64,000 nucleotides of DNA from Orcinus orca. Lineage: Eukaryota; Chordata; Mammalia; Artiodactyla; Delphinidae. The notes below the pieces were generated by a model that searched no databases, had not been told where the DNA came from, and worked only from the letters and a program-made list of their open reading frames with translations. The stretch covers positions 5,210,501-5,274,500 of the forward strand of contig NC_064567.1 in NCBI RefSeq assembly GCF_937001465.1, in the 5' to 3' direction. The position numbers were made by a program, and so were the translations under genes. Positions 1 through 12,300 of this stretch are shown piece after piece (position 1 is the first letter of the stretch; the number at the start of each line of letters is the position of its first letter).

Positions 1-179
1 GAGAGCAAGATTTATGATTTTTTCCCCTTTTCCTCTTTGTGTGAGTGTGTATGTGTATGCTTCTGTGTGAGATTTTGTCTGTATAGCTTTGCTTCCACCA
101 TTTGTCCTAAGGTTCTATCCGTCCGTTTTTTTTAATAATTATTTTTTAATTTAATAACTTTATTTTATTTTACTTTTTT

Positions 180-335
180 ATTTTACTTTATCTTCTTTCT
201 TTCTTTCTTTTTTCCTTCCTTCCCTCCTCCCTCCCTCCTTTCTTTCCTTGTTTCCTTTTCTTCTTTCTTTCTTTCTTCCTTCCCTCCTTTCCTTCCTTCC
301 TTCCTTTCTTTCTTTCTTTTTTCTTTCTTACTTCT
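180..335. repeat. Pyrimidine-rich (CTTT/CCTT)n simple repeat
   Basis: Imperfect CTTT and CCTT repeats sit inside the L1 5' UTR region and are typical of this L1 type. They are likely length-variable. Confidence 0.85.
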
Positions 336-874
336 ACTAATTCTTTCTCTCTACTTTTTCTCCCTTTTATTCTGAGCCGTGTGGATGAAAGGCTCTTGGT
401 ACTGCAGCCAGGAGTCAGTGCTGTGCCTCTGAGGTGGGAGAGCCAACTTCAGGACACTGGTCAACAAGAGACCTCCCAGCTCCACATAATATCAAACGGT
501 GAAAATCTCCCAGAGATCTCCATCTCAACACCAGCACCCAGCTTCACTCAACGACCAGCAAGCTACAGTGCTGGACACCTTATGCCAAACAACTAGCAAA
601 ACAGGAACACAACCCCACCCATTAGCAGAGAGGCTGCATAAAATCATAATAAGTCCACAGACACCCCAAAACACACCACCAGACGTGGACCTGCCCACCA
701 GAAAGACAAGATCCAGCCTCATCCACCAGAACACAGGCACTAGTCCCCTCCAACAGGAAGCCTACACAAGCCACTGAACCAACCTTAGCCACTGGGGACA
801 GACATCAAAAACAACCGGAACTACGAACCGGCAGCCTGCAAAAAGGAGACCCCAAACACAGTAAGATAAGCAAA

Positions 875-1769
875 ATGAGAAGACAGAAAAACACACAGCA
901 GATGAAGGAGCAAGATAAAAATGCACCAGACCTAACAAATGAAGAGGAAATAGGCAGTCTACCTGAAAAAGAATTCAGAATAATGATAGTAAAGATGATC
1001 CAAAATCTTGGAAATACAATAGACAAAATGCAAGAAACATTTAACAAGGACCTAGAAGAACTAAAGATGAAACAAACAATGATAAACAACACAATAAATG
1101 AAATGAAAAATACTCTAGATGGGATCAATAGCAGAATAACTGAGGCAGAAGAACCGATAACTGACCTGGAAGATAAAATAGTGGAAATAACTACTGCAGA
1201 GCAGAATAAAGAAAAAAGAATGAAAAGAACTGAGGACAGTCTCAGGGACCTCTGGGACAACATTAAACACACCAACATTCAAATTATAGGGGTTCCAGAG
1301 GAAGAAGAGAAAAAGAAAGGGACTGAGAAAATATTTGAAGAGATTATAGTTGAAAACTTCCCTAATATGGGAAAGGAAATAGTTAATCAAGTCCAGGAAG
1401 CACAGAGAGTCCCATACAGGATAAATCCAAGGAGAAATACACCAAGACACATATTAATCAAACTGTCAAAAATTAAATAGAAAGAAAGCATATTAAAAGC
1501 AGCAAGGGAAAAACAACAAATAACGCACAAGGGAATCCCCATAAGGTTAACAGCTGATCTCTCAGCAGAAACTCTGCAAGCCAGAAGGGAGTGGCAGGAC
1601 ATACTGAAAGTGATGAAGGAGAAAAACCTGCAACCAAGATTACTCTACCCAGCAAGGGATCTCATTCAGATTTGATGGAGAAATTAAAACCTTTACAGAC
1701 AAGCAAAAGCTGAGAGAGTTCAGCACCACCAAACCAGCTTTACAACAAATGCTCAAGGATCTTCTCTAG
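875..1769 (+). pseudogene. L1 ORF1 remnant (RNA-binding chaperone)
   Basis: The frame opens with MRRQKNTQQMKEQDK and continues through a coiled-coil-like, Lys/Glu-rich stretch with NTIDKMQETFNKDLEELK and EEPITDLEDKIVE. It reaches the C-terminal RNA-binding part (VQEAQRVPYRINPRRNTPRH). A premature TAG at 1478-1480 interrupts it. Further sequence (SAETLQARREWQDIL, then a frameshift near 1655) runs to the expected stop at 1767-1769. The product would be non-functional. Confidence 0.9.
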
Positions 1770-1827
1770 GCAAGAAACACAAGAGAAGGAAAAGACCTAC
1801 AATAATGAACACAAAACAATTTAGAAA

Positions 1828-4800
1828 ATGGGAATAGGAACATACATATCGATAATTACCTTAAATGTAAATGGACTAAATGCTCCCACCAAAAGACACA
1901 GATTGGCTGAATGGATACAAAAACAAGACCCATATATATGCTGTCTACAAGAGACCCACTTCAGACCTAGAGACACATACAGATTGAAAGTAAGGGGATG
2001 GAAAAAGATATTCCATGCAAATGGAAGCCAAAAGAAAGCTGGAGTAGCAATTCTCATATCAGACAAAATAGACTTTAAAATAAAGACTATTAGAAGAGAC
2101 AAAGAAGGACACTACATAATGATCCAAGAAGAAGATATAACACCTGTAAATATTTATGCACCCAACATAGGAGCACCTCAATACATAAGGCAAATACTAA
2201 CAGCCATAAAAGGGGAAATCGACAGTAACACATTCATAGTAGGGGACTTTAACACCCCACTTTCACCAATGGACAGATCATCCAAAATGAAAATAAATAA
2301 GGAAACACAAGCTTTAAATGATACATTAAACAAGATGGACTTAATTGATATTTATAGGACACTCCATCCAAAAACAACAGAATACACATTTTTCTAAAGT
2401 GTTCATGGAACATTCTCCAGGATAGATCATATCTTGGGTCACAAATCAAGCCTTGGTAAATTTAAGAAAACTGAAATTGTATCAAGTATCTTTTCCGACC
2501 ATAACACCATGAGACTAGATATTAATTACAGGAAAAGATCTGTAAAAAATACACATGGAGGCTAAACAATACACTACTTAATAATGAAGTGATCACTGAA
2601 GAAATCAAAGAGGAAATTAAAAAATACCTAGAAACAAATGACAATGGAGACACGACGACCCAAAACCTATGGGATGCAGCAAAAGCAGCTCTAAGAGGGA
2701 AGTTTATAGCAATACAAGCCCACCTTAAGAAACAGGAAACACCTCAAATAAACAACCTAACCTTGCACCTAAAGCAATTAGAGAAAGAAGAACAAAAAAA
2801 CCCCAAAGTTAGCAGAAGGAGAGAAATCATAAAAATCAGATCAGAAAAAAATGAAAAAGAAATGAAGGAAACAATAGCAAAGATCAATAAAACTAAAAGC
2901 TGGTTCTTTAAGAAGATAAACAAAATAGATAAACCATTAGCCAGACTCATCAAGAAAAAAAGGGAGAAGACTCAAATCAACAGAATTAGAAATGAAAAAG
3001 GAGAAGTAACAACTGACACTGCAGAAATACAAAGGATCATGAGAGATTACTACAAGCAACTCTATGCCAATAAAATGGACAACCTGGAAGAAATGGACAA
3101 ATTCTTAGAAATGCACAACGTGCCAAGACTGAATCAGGAAGAAATAGCAAATATGAACAGACCAATCACAAGCACTGAAATTGAAACTCTGATTAAAAAT
3201 CTTCCAATAAACAAAAGCCCAGGACCAGATGGCTTCACAGGCGAATTCTATCAAACATTTAGAGAAGAGCTAACACCTATCCTTCTCAAACTCTTCCAAA
3301 ATATAGCAGAGGGAGGAACACTCCCAAATTCATTCTATGAGGCCACCATCACCTTGATACCAAAACCAGACAAGGATGTCACAAAGAAAGAAAACTCAGG
3401 CCAATATCACTGATGAACATAGAAGCAAAAATCCTCAACAGAAGACTAGCAAACAGAATCCAACAGCGCATTAAAAGGATCATACACCATGATCAAGTGG
3501 GGTTTATTCCAGGAATGCAAGGATTCTTCAATATATGCAAATCAATCAATGTGATACACCATATTAACATATTGGAGGATAAAAACCATATGATCATCTC
3601 AATAGATGCAGAGAAAGCTTCTGACAAAATTCAACACCCATTTATGATAAAAACTCTCCAGAAAGTAGGCATAGAGGGAACTTTCCTCAACATAATAAAG
3701 GTCATATATGACAAACCCACAGCCAACATCGTCCTCAATGGTGAAAAACTGAAAGCATTTCCACTAAGATCAGGAACAAGACAAGGTTGCCCACTCCCAC
3801 CACTCTTATTCAACATAGTTTTGGAAGTTTTAGCCACAGCAATCAGAGAAGAAAAGGAAATAAAAGGAATCCAAATTGGAAAAGAAGAAGTAAAGCTGTC
3901 ACTGTTTGCAGATGACATGATACTATACACAGAGGATCCTAAAGATGCTTCCAGAAAACTACTAGAGCTAATCAATGAATTTGGCAAAGTAGCAGGATAC
4001 AAAATTAATGCACAGAAATCTCTGGCATTCCTATACACTAATGATGAAAAATCTGAAAGTGAAATCAAGAAAACACTCCCATTTACCATTGCAACAAAAA
4101 GAATAAAATATCCAGGAATAAACCTACCAAAGGAGACAAAAGAACTGTAGGCAGAAAATTATAAGACACTGATGAAAGAAATTAAAGGTGATACAAATAG
4201 ATGGTGAGATATACCATGTTCTTGGATTGGAAGAATCAACATTGTGAAAATGACTCTACTACCCAAAGCAATCTACAGATTCAATGCAATCCCTATAAAA
4301 CTACCAATGGCATTTTTCACAGAACTAGAACAAAAAATTTCACAATTTGTATGGAAACACAAAAGACCCCAAATAGCCAAAGCAATCTTGAGAACGAAAA
4401 ACGGAGCTGGAGGAATCAGGCTCCCTGACTTCAGACTATACTACAAAGCTACAGTAATCAAGACAGTATGGTACTGGCACAAAAACAGAAAGATCAATGG
4501 AACAGGATAGAAAGCCCAGAGATAAACCCACACACATATGGTCACCTTATCTTTGATAAAGGAGGGAGGAATGTACAGTGGAGAAAGGACAGCCTCTTCA
4601 ATAAGTGGTGCTGGGAAAACTGGACAGGTACATGTAAAAGTATGGGATTAGATCACTCCCTAACACCATACACAAAAAAAAGCTCAAAATGGATTAAAGA
4701 CCTAAATGTAAGGCCAGAAACTATCAAACTCTTAGAGGAAAACATAGGCAGAACACTCTATGACATAAATCACAGCAAGATCCTTTTTGACCCTCCTCCT

Positions 4801-5621
4801 AGAGAAATGGAAATAAAAACAAAAATAAACAAATGGGACCTAATGAAACTTCAAGCTTTTGCACAGCAAAGGAAACCATAAACAAGACCAAAAGACAACC
4901 CTCAGAATGGGAGAAAATATTTGCAAATGAAGCAACTGACAAAGGATTAATTTCCAAAATTTATAAGCAGCTCATGCAGCTCAATAACAAAAAAACAAAC
5001 AACCCAATCCAAAAATGGGCAGAAGACCTAAATAGACATTTCTCCAAAGATATACAGACTGCCAACAAACACATGAAAGAATGCTCAACATCATTAATCA
5101 TTAGGGAAATGCAAATCAAAACTACAATGAGATATCATCTCACACCAGTCAGAATGGCCATCATCAAAGAATCTAGAAACAATAAATGCTGGAGAGGGTG
5201 TGGAGAAAAGGGAACACTCTTGCACTGCTGGTGGGACTGTGAACTGGTACAGCCACTATGGAGAACAGTATGAAGGTTCCTTAGAAAACTACAAATAGAA
5301 CTACCATATGACCCAGCAATCCCACTACTGGGCATATACCCTGAGAAAACCATAATTCAAAAAGAGTCATGTACCAAAATGTTTATTGCAGCTCTATTTA
5401 CAATAGCCTGGAGATAGAAACAACCTAAGTGCCCACCATCGGATGAATGGATAAAGAAGATGTGGCACATATATACAATGGAATATTACTCAGCCATAAA
5501 AAGAAACAAAATTGAGCTATCTGTATTGAGGTGGATAGACCTAGAGTCTGTCATACAGAGTGAAGTAAGTCAGAAAGAGAAAGACAAATACCGTATGCTA
5601 ACACATATATATGGAATTTAA
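1828..5621 (+). pseudogene. L1 ORF2 remnant (endonuclease and reverse transcriptase)
   Basis: The endonuclease domain is readable (LNVNGLNAPTKRHRLAEWIQ, IVGDFNTPLSPMDRSSK) to a TAA at 2395-2397. Later blocks cover the reverse transcriptase, including INKSPGPDGFTGEFYQ, HHDQVGFIPGMQG and the catalytic FADDMILY near 3905-3928. C-terminal fragments continue to TAA at 5619-5621. At least five breaks (stops or frameshifts near 2395, 3410, 4150, 4510 and 4880) destroy the frame. Confidence 0.92.
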
Positions 5622-5999
5622 GAAAAAAAAAAATGTCATGAAGAACCTAGGGGTAAGACAGGAATAACGACACAGACCTACCGGAGAACGGACTTGAGGA
5701 TATGGGGAGGGGGAAGGGCGAGCTGTGACAAAGCGAGAGAGAGGCAGGGACATATATACACTACCAAACGTAAGGTAGATGGCTAGTGGGAAGCAGCCGC
5801 ATAGCACAGGGATATCAGCTCGGTGCTTTGTGACCGCCTGGAGGGGTGGGATAGGGAGGGTGGGAGGGAGGGAGACGCAGGAGGGAAGAGATATGGGAAC
5901 ATATGTGTATGTATAACTGATTCACTTTGTTATAAAGCAGAAGCTAACACACCACTGTAAAGCAATTATACCCCAATAAAGATGTTTAAAAAAATGACA

Positions 6000-6273
6000 A
6001 TAAAAAATGATATATCACAGTTTGTGGGATGCAGCTAAAGCCATGATCAGAAGAAAATTTATCATCTTAAATACATGTATTAGAAAAGAAAAAAGGCTAA
6101 AAATTTTAAAAATCTAAATATCCAACTCAAGAAGTTAGCAACCTTGATATAATAAAAGTGAAACAGCTTACAGCCGAAAGGGGAGAAAAAGTGGAAAAAA
6201 GGAGAAAGCGGTGCTCATAGCCTCACTGTTCAAGGAAGAATGTCAAATGATGCCGTCGAAAGTCAACAGAACG
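6000..6273 (+). mobile_element. Older L1 fragment plus short unique sequence
   Basis: The motif 'TTTGTGGGATGCAGCTAAAG' followed by 'AGAAGAAAATTTAT' matches L1 ORF2 sequence in plus orientation and is more diverged than the adjacent young L1. No gene is seen. Confidence 0.6.
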
Positions 6274-6630
6274 GGGCTTCCCTGGTGGCGCAGTGGTTGG
6301 GAATCCGCCTGCCAATGCAGGGGACATGGGTTCGAGCCCTGGTCCGGGAAGATCCCACATGACGCGGAGCAACTAAGCCCGTGCGCCACAACTACTGAGC
6401 CTGCTACTCTGGAGCCTGCAAGCCACAACTGCTGAGCCTGTGTGCCACAACTACTGAGCCTGCATGCCACAACTACTGAAGCCCGTGCACCTAGAGGCCG
6501 TGCTCTGCAACAAGAGAAGCCACCGCAATGAGAAGCCCGTGCACCGCAGCGAGGAGTGGCCCCCGCTCGTTGCAGCTAGAGAGAGCCCACGTGCAGCAAC
6601 AAAGACCCAACGCAGACCAAAAAAAAAAAA
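6274..6630 (+). mobile_element. CHR-type SINE, long form
   Basis: This tRNA-derived SINE starts GGGGCTTCCCTGGTGGCGCA, contains the B-box region GGTTCGAGCCC, carries repeats of the ACAACTACTGAGCC type, and ends in an A-run at about 6619-6630. The long form with several such repeats resembles older CHR subfamilies. Confidence 0.92.
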
Positions 6631-6639
6631 GTCAGAACA

Positions 6640-8164
6640 AGAAACAGATTTTTTTTTTTAAGTATCAAAAGTAACCAATACAGTAACTAAAAACTCATCC
6701 TACAACAATAAAGGGAACATGGGAGTGATGTAAATGAGCTAAATCTTCATTTTTCCAACAGAGAGGCCTATAGTTGGTTTTATGTTGAAAAGAGGACTAT
6801 GCATATAATTTAGAGTTCAGGAAGTAAGAAATGGAAGACCAAAACTAAAAGTGGTTAAAAGAATTTGCCTCTGGGGAGAAGGACTGAGAATGGGGAGGGA
6901 GGGTTAGAGCCAGCCACTTCTCATCCTAAGTTGTTCTATACTGTTTGACTTATTACTGTGAATATATGTTTTTGATTAAAAATATTAAAAATTAAACAAT
7001 GAAAAACAAATACCCATGAAGATGATGAAATAGGCAAAAACTGGCCACTGCCCTGTAACTACGAATGAGAACACATGTAGCAACAGTCCAAGGAACTTTC
7101 TCTTGCACTGGCAAAGGGAAGCTGAAAATGGGGTCAGTGCTCCTGTCTGCCTCCAATCACAGTACGTGAAGTCGTGGAGCCCAGAAACATAGAGCGACAG
7201 TCCCCAGGTGCAGCCCTGCTCTCCTGAGAGATGTGCTCCAGCATCTAACTCCCACCTGCAAGGCTGGGGAGCAGAGGGTAGAGACCCGCACTGAAAGCCC
7301 TGGTAGGAAGAAGGGTTACAAGCACGTGAAGACTAGAAGAAAACTGAGAGCTGGGTGTGCTTTTTTCACGGACTTCACAAAGAACTGCAACAGGTTCTCT
7401 CACAAAGCCTGAGAACAGGAGACAACCCCACCCTGCCAGGAGAGCACCTCAGCCACATGAGCTGGCCCAGCTCTCTATCAGCCTCCCCTCCAAGTCTGGT
7501 TCGGATGAAAGGAAGCTGGCAAGTACCCAAAGGCTAGCTGAGGAGCCAATGGCGTTCTAGTCGCCTGAGGTGTGGGGAAAACGTTATCAACTAAAGGTGA
7601 AGACAGGCATGCCTATGACTGGGCAGTTTCACTCCTGTAAGCTAGAAGCCATGAGTAAGAATGCTGACAACAGCACTACTTGTAAGGTGGAAAAACGACT
7701 GAAAACAACCCAAATGCCCTGCCCACAGTAAACCGGATAAATGTTATGATACATGAGTATAACAGAATATTATACAGCAATAAAAATGAATCAACTATAC
7801 AATGCAGCACAGAGGCTTTTAAAGCAATACTGACTAAAAGAAGACAGTGATGAGTCCCATGGCTTCCTTTACATGAAGTCCAAGAACAGGGAACTGGACT
7901 ACATTACATCATTTAGAAATCATACATGGGGGGTACAACTCTCCAGGAGAGCAGGGAAATGATGAGTGGGTCAGGGTAATGACACCTCTGAGGACAAGGG
8001 CAGGGGCTGTGACCAGGGAGGGGTATACAGGGGGCATGTGGGTGCTACTTCTTGACTTGGTGGTACTTTCAGTGTTCACACTATAATCATTTATTAAATC
8101 GTATGCATGTATACATATATACTTTTTACATATGCTATTTTTTACAGTAAAAAAGTTTTAAAAA
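6640..8164 (+). other. Intronic stretch with old L1 3' fragments, no gene
   Basis: About 6700-7000 and 7640-8110 resemble old L1 3'-end sequence in plus orientation (for example 'GAATATTATACAGCAATAAA' and the terminal 'ACACTATAATCATTTATTAAA'-like end). 7000-7640 is unassigned. No GALNT11 exon is seen here. Short ORFs lack family features. Confidence 0.5.
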
Positions 8165-8504
8165 GGGACTTCCCTGGTAGTCCAGTGGTTAAGAATCCAC
8201 CTTCCAGTGCAGGGGATGTGGGTTTGATCCCTGATTGGGGAACTAAGATCCCACATGCCATGGGACAACTAAGCCCGCACACCACAACTACTGAGCCTGC
8301 ATGCTCTAGAGCCGGTGCGCCACAACTAGAGAGCCTGCATGCCTCAACTACTGAGCCCATGCGCTCTGGAGCCTGTGTGCCACAACTAGAGAGCCTGCGT
8401 GCTGCAACTACTGAGCCCACATGCTCTGGAGCCCGCACGCCACAACGAAAAGACCCCGCGTGCCGCAACTAAGACCCAATGCAGCCAAATAAATAAATAT
8501 TTTT
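8165..8504 (+). mobile_element. CHR-type SINE, long form
   Basis: It starts GGGACTTCCCTGGTAGTCCAG, has several ACTACTGAGCC repeats, and ends GCAGCCAAATAAATAAATA. Flanks share an A-rich 'AAAAAAGTTTTAAAA'-like duplication, so the target-site duplication is probable but low-complexity. Confidence 0.9.
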
Positions 8505-8519
8505 TAAAAGCTGTATTAA

Positions 8520-9137
8520 AAAAAAGTTTAAAAGAAAGAGTAGGTCTAAGAACTTTAAAAAGTACAAATACAGACAAACGTCTCTGAAATCTACATGAGA
8601 AATTTAAAAGAAAACAAAAATAAGGAGAAATAACATATAAGAGATTTATAATATGAGAGAATATGGATGAAAATTGAAAATAATTCACATACAATGACTC
8701 AGTAATTGTACGAGTGGGAATCCATCCTAAAATCCTAATTATAGAAAAGGCTTATGTATTAAATGTTCTTCACAGTACCACTCACACCAGCAAAGAACTG
8801 AAGATGTGTTAACGACCAATGCAATAACCATGGTATGTGATATAAACAACACAGCACAGGGGGTCCTCCCAGGCTATCCTATGCAACAATTATCCCAGGA
8901 TATTGTTGACTTCTGCTTTTCTCACTAAGATATAAATCCTTGAGGGCCTGGACAATTTCTTATTCATAAATCTTTCCTTGGGACTTGGCAGAGTACGTCA
9001 AATGCGGTAAGCACTCAAAAATTTTTAACGGACAAACAAGTTAAGCCAACACTTTTGCTTCCTGCAAAGAAAAAGGAATTATCTTTGAGTATGTTTCCTC
9101 TTTTGGGAATTTTTCACACATACAGGAGAAATCTTAC
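8520..9137. other. Old L1/L2 remnants in intron 6
   Basis: 8640-8870 resembles an old L1 piece. 8930-9030 resembles the 3' end of L2 ('CCTTGAGGGCCTGGACAATTT' type sequence followed by 'GCACTCAAAAATTT'). No gene is seen. Confidence 0.45.
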
Positions 9138-9387
9138 TTTATTGGTGCAGTAGCTCCGTCTGTTCCTCCGAGCTCAGAAAGGGGAACGAGGTCCCATTTG
9201 AAGTGCAGCCCCCAGTTGAATCCTCCCCGCACCACAGGGGACGAGCTGTAGGCCAGCGTGTCAGCGCTGATGATGTCGATCACCGGGCACACCACCATTT
9301 GCCGGTCCTCCCGGATGGCAGCCAGCAGGGGCTGCAGCCACATCACATTCACCTCACAGTGGCTGTCCAGGAACACCAGGACTTCTC
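9138..9387 (-). CDS. GALNT11: GALNT11 exon 6: DxH metal-binding motif
   Basis: The acceptor is CCTCCCCAG before 9387 and the donor is GTAAGA after 9138. The 250 nt encode residues 239-320. They hold [12 protein letters not shown], whose DSH (residues 245-247) supplies two Mn2+ ligands in this family, then [10 protein letters not shown] and [15 protein letters not shown], the conserved core of the glycosyltransferase half. The last readable residues are GATAPI, and the next codon is split by the intron. This is the last GALNT11 exon in the window. Confidence 0.96.
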
Positions 9388-12300
9388 CTGGGGAGGCAAA
9401 CAATAGGGGCCCTGAGAGCTGCACCGCACTCAAGTTAGGTATGGCCACCAGTTCAAGTGCTGATGCATTTACAGGCGTGAAAGGTAACTGCCACCCTTCC
9501 AGCCCAAACTATTAAACCGGTACTCAGAAGTCTGTTAGCCAGGAATTCTGTCTGAAGTGTACTGCTATGATTGAAGAACATATGCAAACAATATGCACAA
9601 CCTGTGAAAAAATTTACATATTCTCCTCAGTAAAAAGATTCAAAATCTCACAGGAACAATTCAGTTCTCTGGACAGCCAGGTATGGAGTGTGGTGCAATG
9701 ACAGTGGTCAGCTGTGCGTACTTTTAGTACAATTATTGTAATGGAAATATTTATGTTTAGTCTGTATTTCCCTGCCTTAGTAAACAGAGATTAGAGAACG
9801 TAACTCATTCTCACTGGTGACTCAGACACATGACCCCAGTTATCGATTATGGCTACAACACAGCGATTCTCAGGAGTGAGAGAAGCGTGCAGCCCTCTCA
9901 TCACGTCAGCAACACAGCTCCCTTCTCCTTGGATTCACCACTTGACTGCCACGCACTCATTTCTTTTTCTTCCATTTCCCACCCTTCCTTTCTAATCCCC
10001 CCAGTCTCATCGGCCACGGGATGCTCTTTTCTTCTAGTCAATAAAATTAAAATCGTAAAGACTTTATCACGCATTTTTAACTCCTCCTGATAAATGTGAG
10101 TGAGGGTTTCTTTGATAATCCCAAACTTCTTTGATAACTTAATGGTTATTCTGAACAGCTGAGAAACTTAGAATCTCATCATCAGACAGCATTATTATTT
10201 TTCCAAACGTTTATCCATGAAATGTATTGATACAGATTTTACGTGAATTTCATAAAGCACCGGATGCATCCTATTCCAATTAACAGTAGCAGAAATACCT
10301 CCAGCAAGAAAGTCCTCCAGGATGACAGTGACTTAGTCATGTCCTTCAAGGCCTCCTGTGAAGGACTTTATGAGGATGTAAAGAGCATACAGCTCACCAG
10401 ATGTCATTTAATACAGAAAGGCAGAATGTTCAACCTGTACACTATTCAAGTGAAGTGAGGTCAATTCAATCAAGTTTCCTCTGAGGAGAAAATGTATAAT
10501 AGCTTTTTTTAATTCGAAAAATGTTACTTTTTCAATTAAAGACAATTTAACTAAATGAAGTAAGATAATAAGTCACATCGAACCTGAGATTGATTTCCCA
10601 AAAACTGGCTTATTTTTTGACAGATCCTAAACTATATTTGAACAAGGACCAACAGATCATAAAGAAAAAAACTACATGACTGGGCTTCCCTGGTGGCGCA
10701 GTGGTTGGGAGTCCGCCTGCCGATGCGGGGGACGCGGGTTCGTGCCCCAGTCCGGGAAGATCCCGCATGCCGCGGAGCGGCTAGGCCCGTGAGCCATGGC
10801 CGCTGGGCCCGCGTGTCCGGAGCCTGTGCTGCGCAACGGGAGGGGCCGCGGCAGTGGGAGGCCCGCGTACCACAAAAAAAAAACAAAAACAAAAACTAAA
10901 TGACTATTGTTACCTGAAAAACAATAAACTCTCAGTAACAATATACTATAACAGTATGATGTTCTGTGACATAATCTTGCCATTCCCTACAAATACCCCA
11001 CAATTTTCTATCTCATGCCTTCAATATGTCAAAATAGACTCTAAAGAAGAAAACTCGCCTTGAACTCAACCTGCATATGACTGCAGACTGGATGGAGGGG
11101 AGCTACTTCTCATTTTTTGTTAATTGCTCCTGTTCACTGCAGGTTTAAGAGAAAGGAGGGAAGAAGAAAGATTCTAAAAATGAAGTCACAGCTAAACCCA
11201 GCGAATGGGACAGTGGGTATACAAGGAGGGGTGGTGGCAGGAAGCAGTGCCAACCACTTAAACCCCAGTGACTGGTTATCTTGAGGAGAGCAGTATATGG
11301 GAAGGTAGGAGATTTTTTTCACTACTGGGGAACGCCCCCCCAAAGTTCTGGAATTTTAAAATTATCTTGATTATTTTTGCCATATCCAGGCATCACCTGC
11401 AGTATTAGATACCTAATATTTTTAAATAAATTCATTTGTTTTAACTGAAATAAATGTATTTTAAAAGGAAAAATTTTTATCAAGATCATAAATGAAAATT
11501 AGGATCACCAACCTTCCATAGAGGTAACCGTAAAAAGAAATACATTTGAATCGATATAATGTAACTGAAGAAAAACCAGAAAGGCAGACCACTGAGGACT
11601 CCAGAGTTCACCTCCTTGGAGCCTGTGCTTTGGGACAACCGGGTTGGAGTTATGGAAAGGCCTTTCCCAAACTGAACAAGCCTCACCTTTCCTGCTGGCA
11701 GTGCCCCCTAAAGACACCATTTTTCAGAGACTGACGCAGGATCAGGAGGGCAGGAGACTCAGAGCCCTCATCACTCAACACCCACCAAGAAAGGCCAGCG
11801 GGAAGTTCTACCTGTTGCGTGGGCTGCTCCAATCATTCTTCCTCGAATCAATCCCTCACGTTTTGTATTTCTTATTACTTTAATCTTTCCAGGGAGGTAT
11901 TTTTGGATGTATTCATCTAGTTCTCCTTTCACATCATCTGAAAATGAAGAGTCGCACAACTGTTCAAACCACATGAGACATATGCACAGACATTTTGCAG
12001 ATTCTCTAGAGTCGTGGCTGGCACTTGCGACAACAAATTTTTAGGCAAATATAGAATCTTCTTCTGCTTTATTTTAAAAGAAGATCATAGCTTATCTTGG
12101 AAGGAAAAAAATGAGGGTTAAGAGTTGGAACACTAGCCTAAAGGAATAGTTACTTAAGTTATAGACTTATCTGTATTTCCATAGCAACCAACACAACGCT
12201 TTGCATAAAGAATGTTTGAAATGAGTATCTTGAGTGAATGAATGTTTGGCTGACTGCATATAAATCATATTTAAAACAAAATGATATGTAAATATCTTTT

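Larger units (their letters stand above)
1..5994 (+). mobile_element. Nearly complete but dead LINE-1, plus strand
   Basis: The window opens inside the 5' UTR of a cetartiodactyl-type L1. The order is 5' UTR, ORF1 remnant (875-1769), ORF2 remnant (1828-5621), 3' UTR with a G-rich tract (about 5700-5885), then AATAAAGATGTTT and an A-rich tail near 5980. It is antisense to GALNT11 and lies in a GALNT11 intron. Multiple stops and frameshifts mean it cannot mobilise itself. The 5' end lies outside the window. Confidence 0.95.

Noticed and set aside
1828..4150. L1 ORF2 blocks as possible functional genes
   Set aside because: They are pieces of one dead retrotransposon with stops and frameshifts between them, so they are listed as L1 remnants, not genes.
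6211..6661. Overlapping ORFs across 6.2-6.7 kb on both strands
   Set aside because: They are translations of a CHR-type SINE. The same products recur at other SINE copies in the window.
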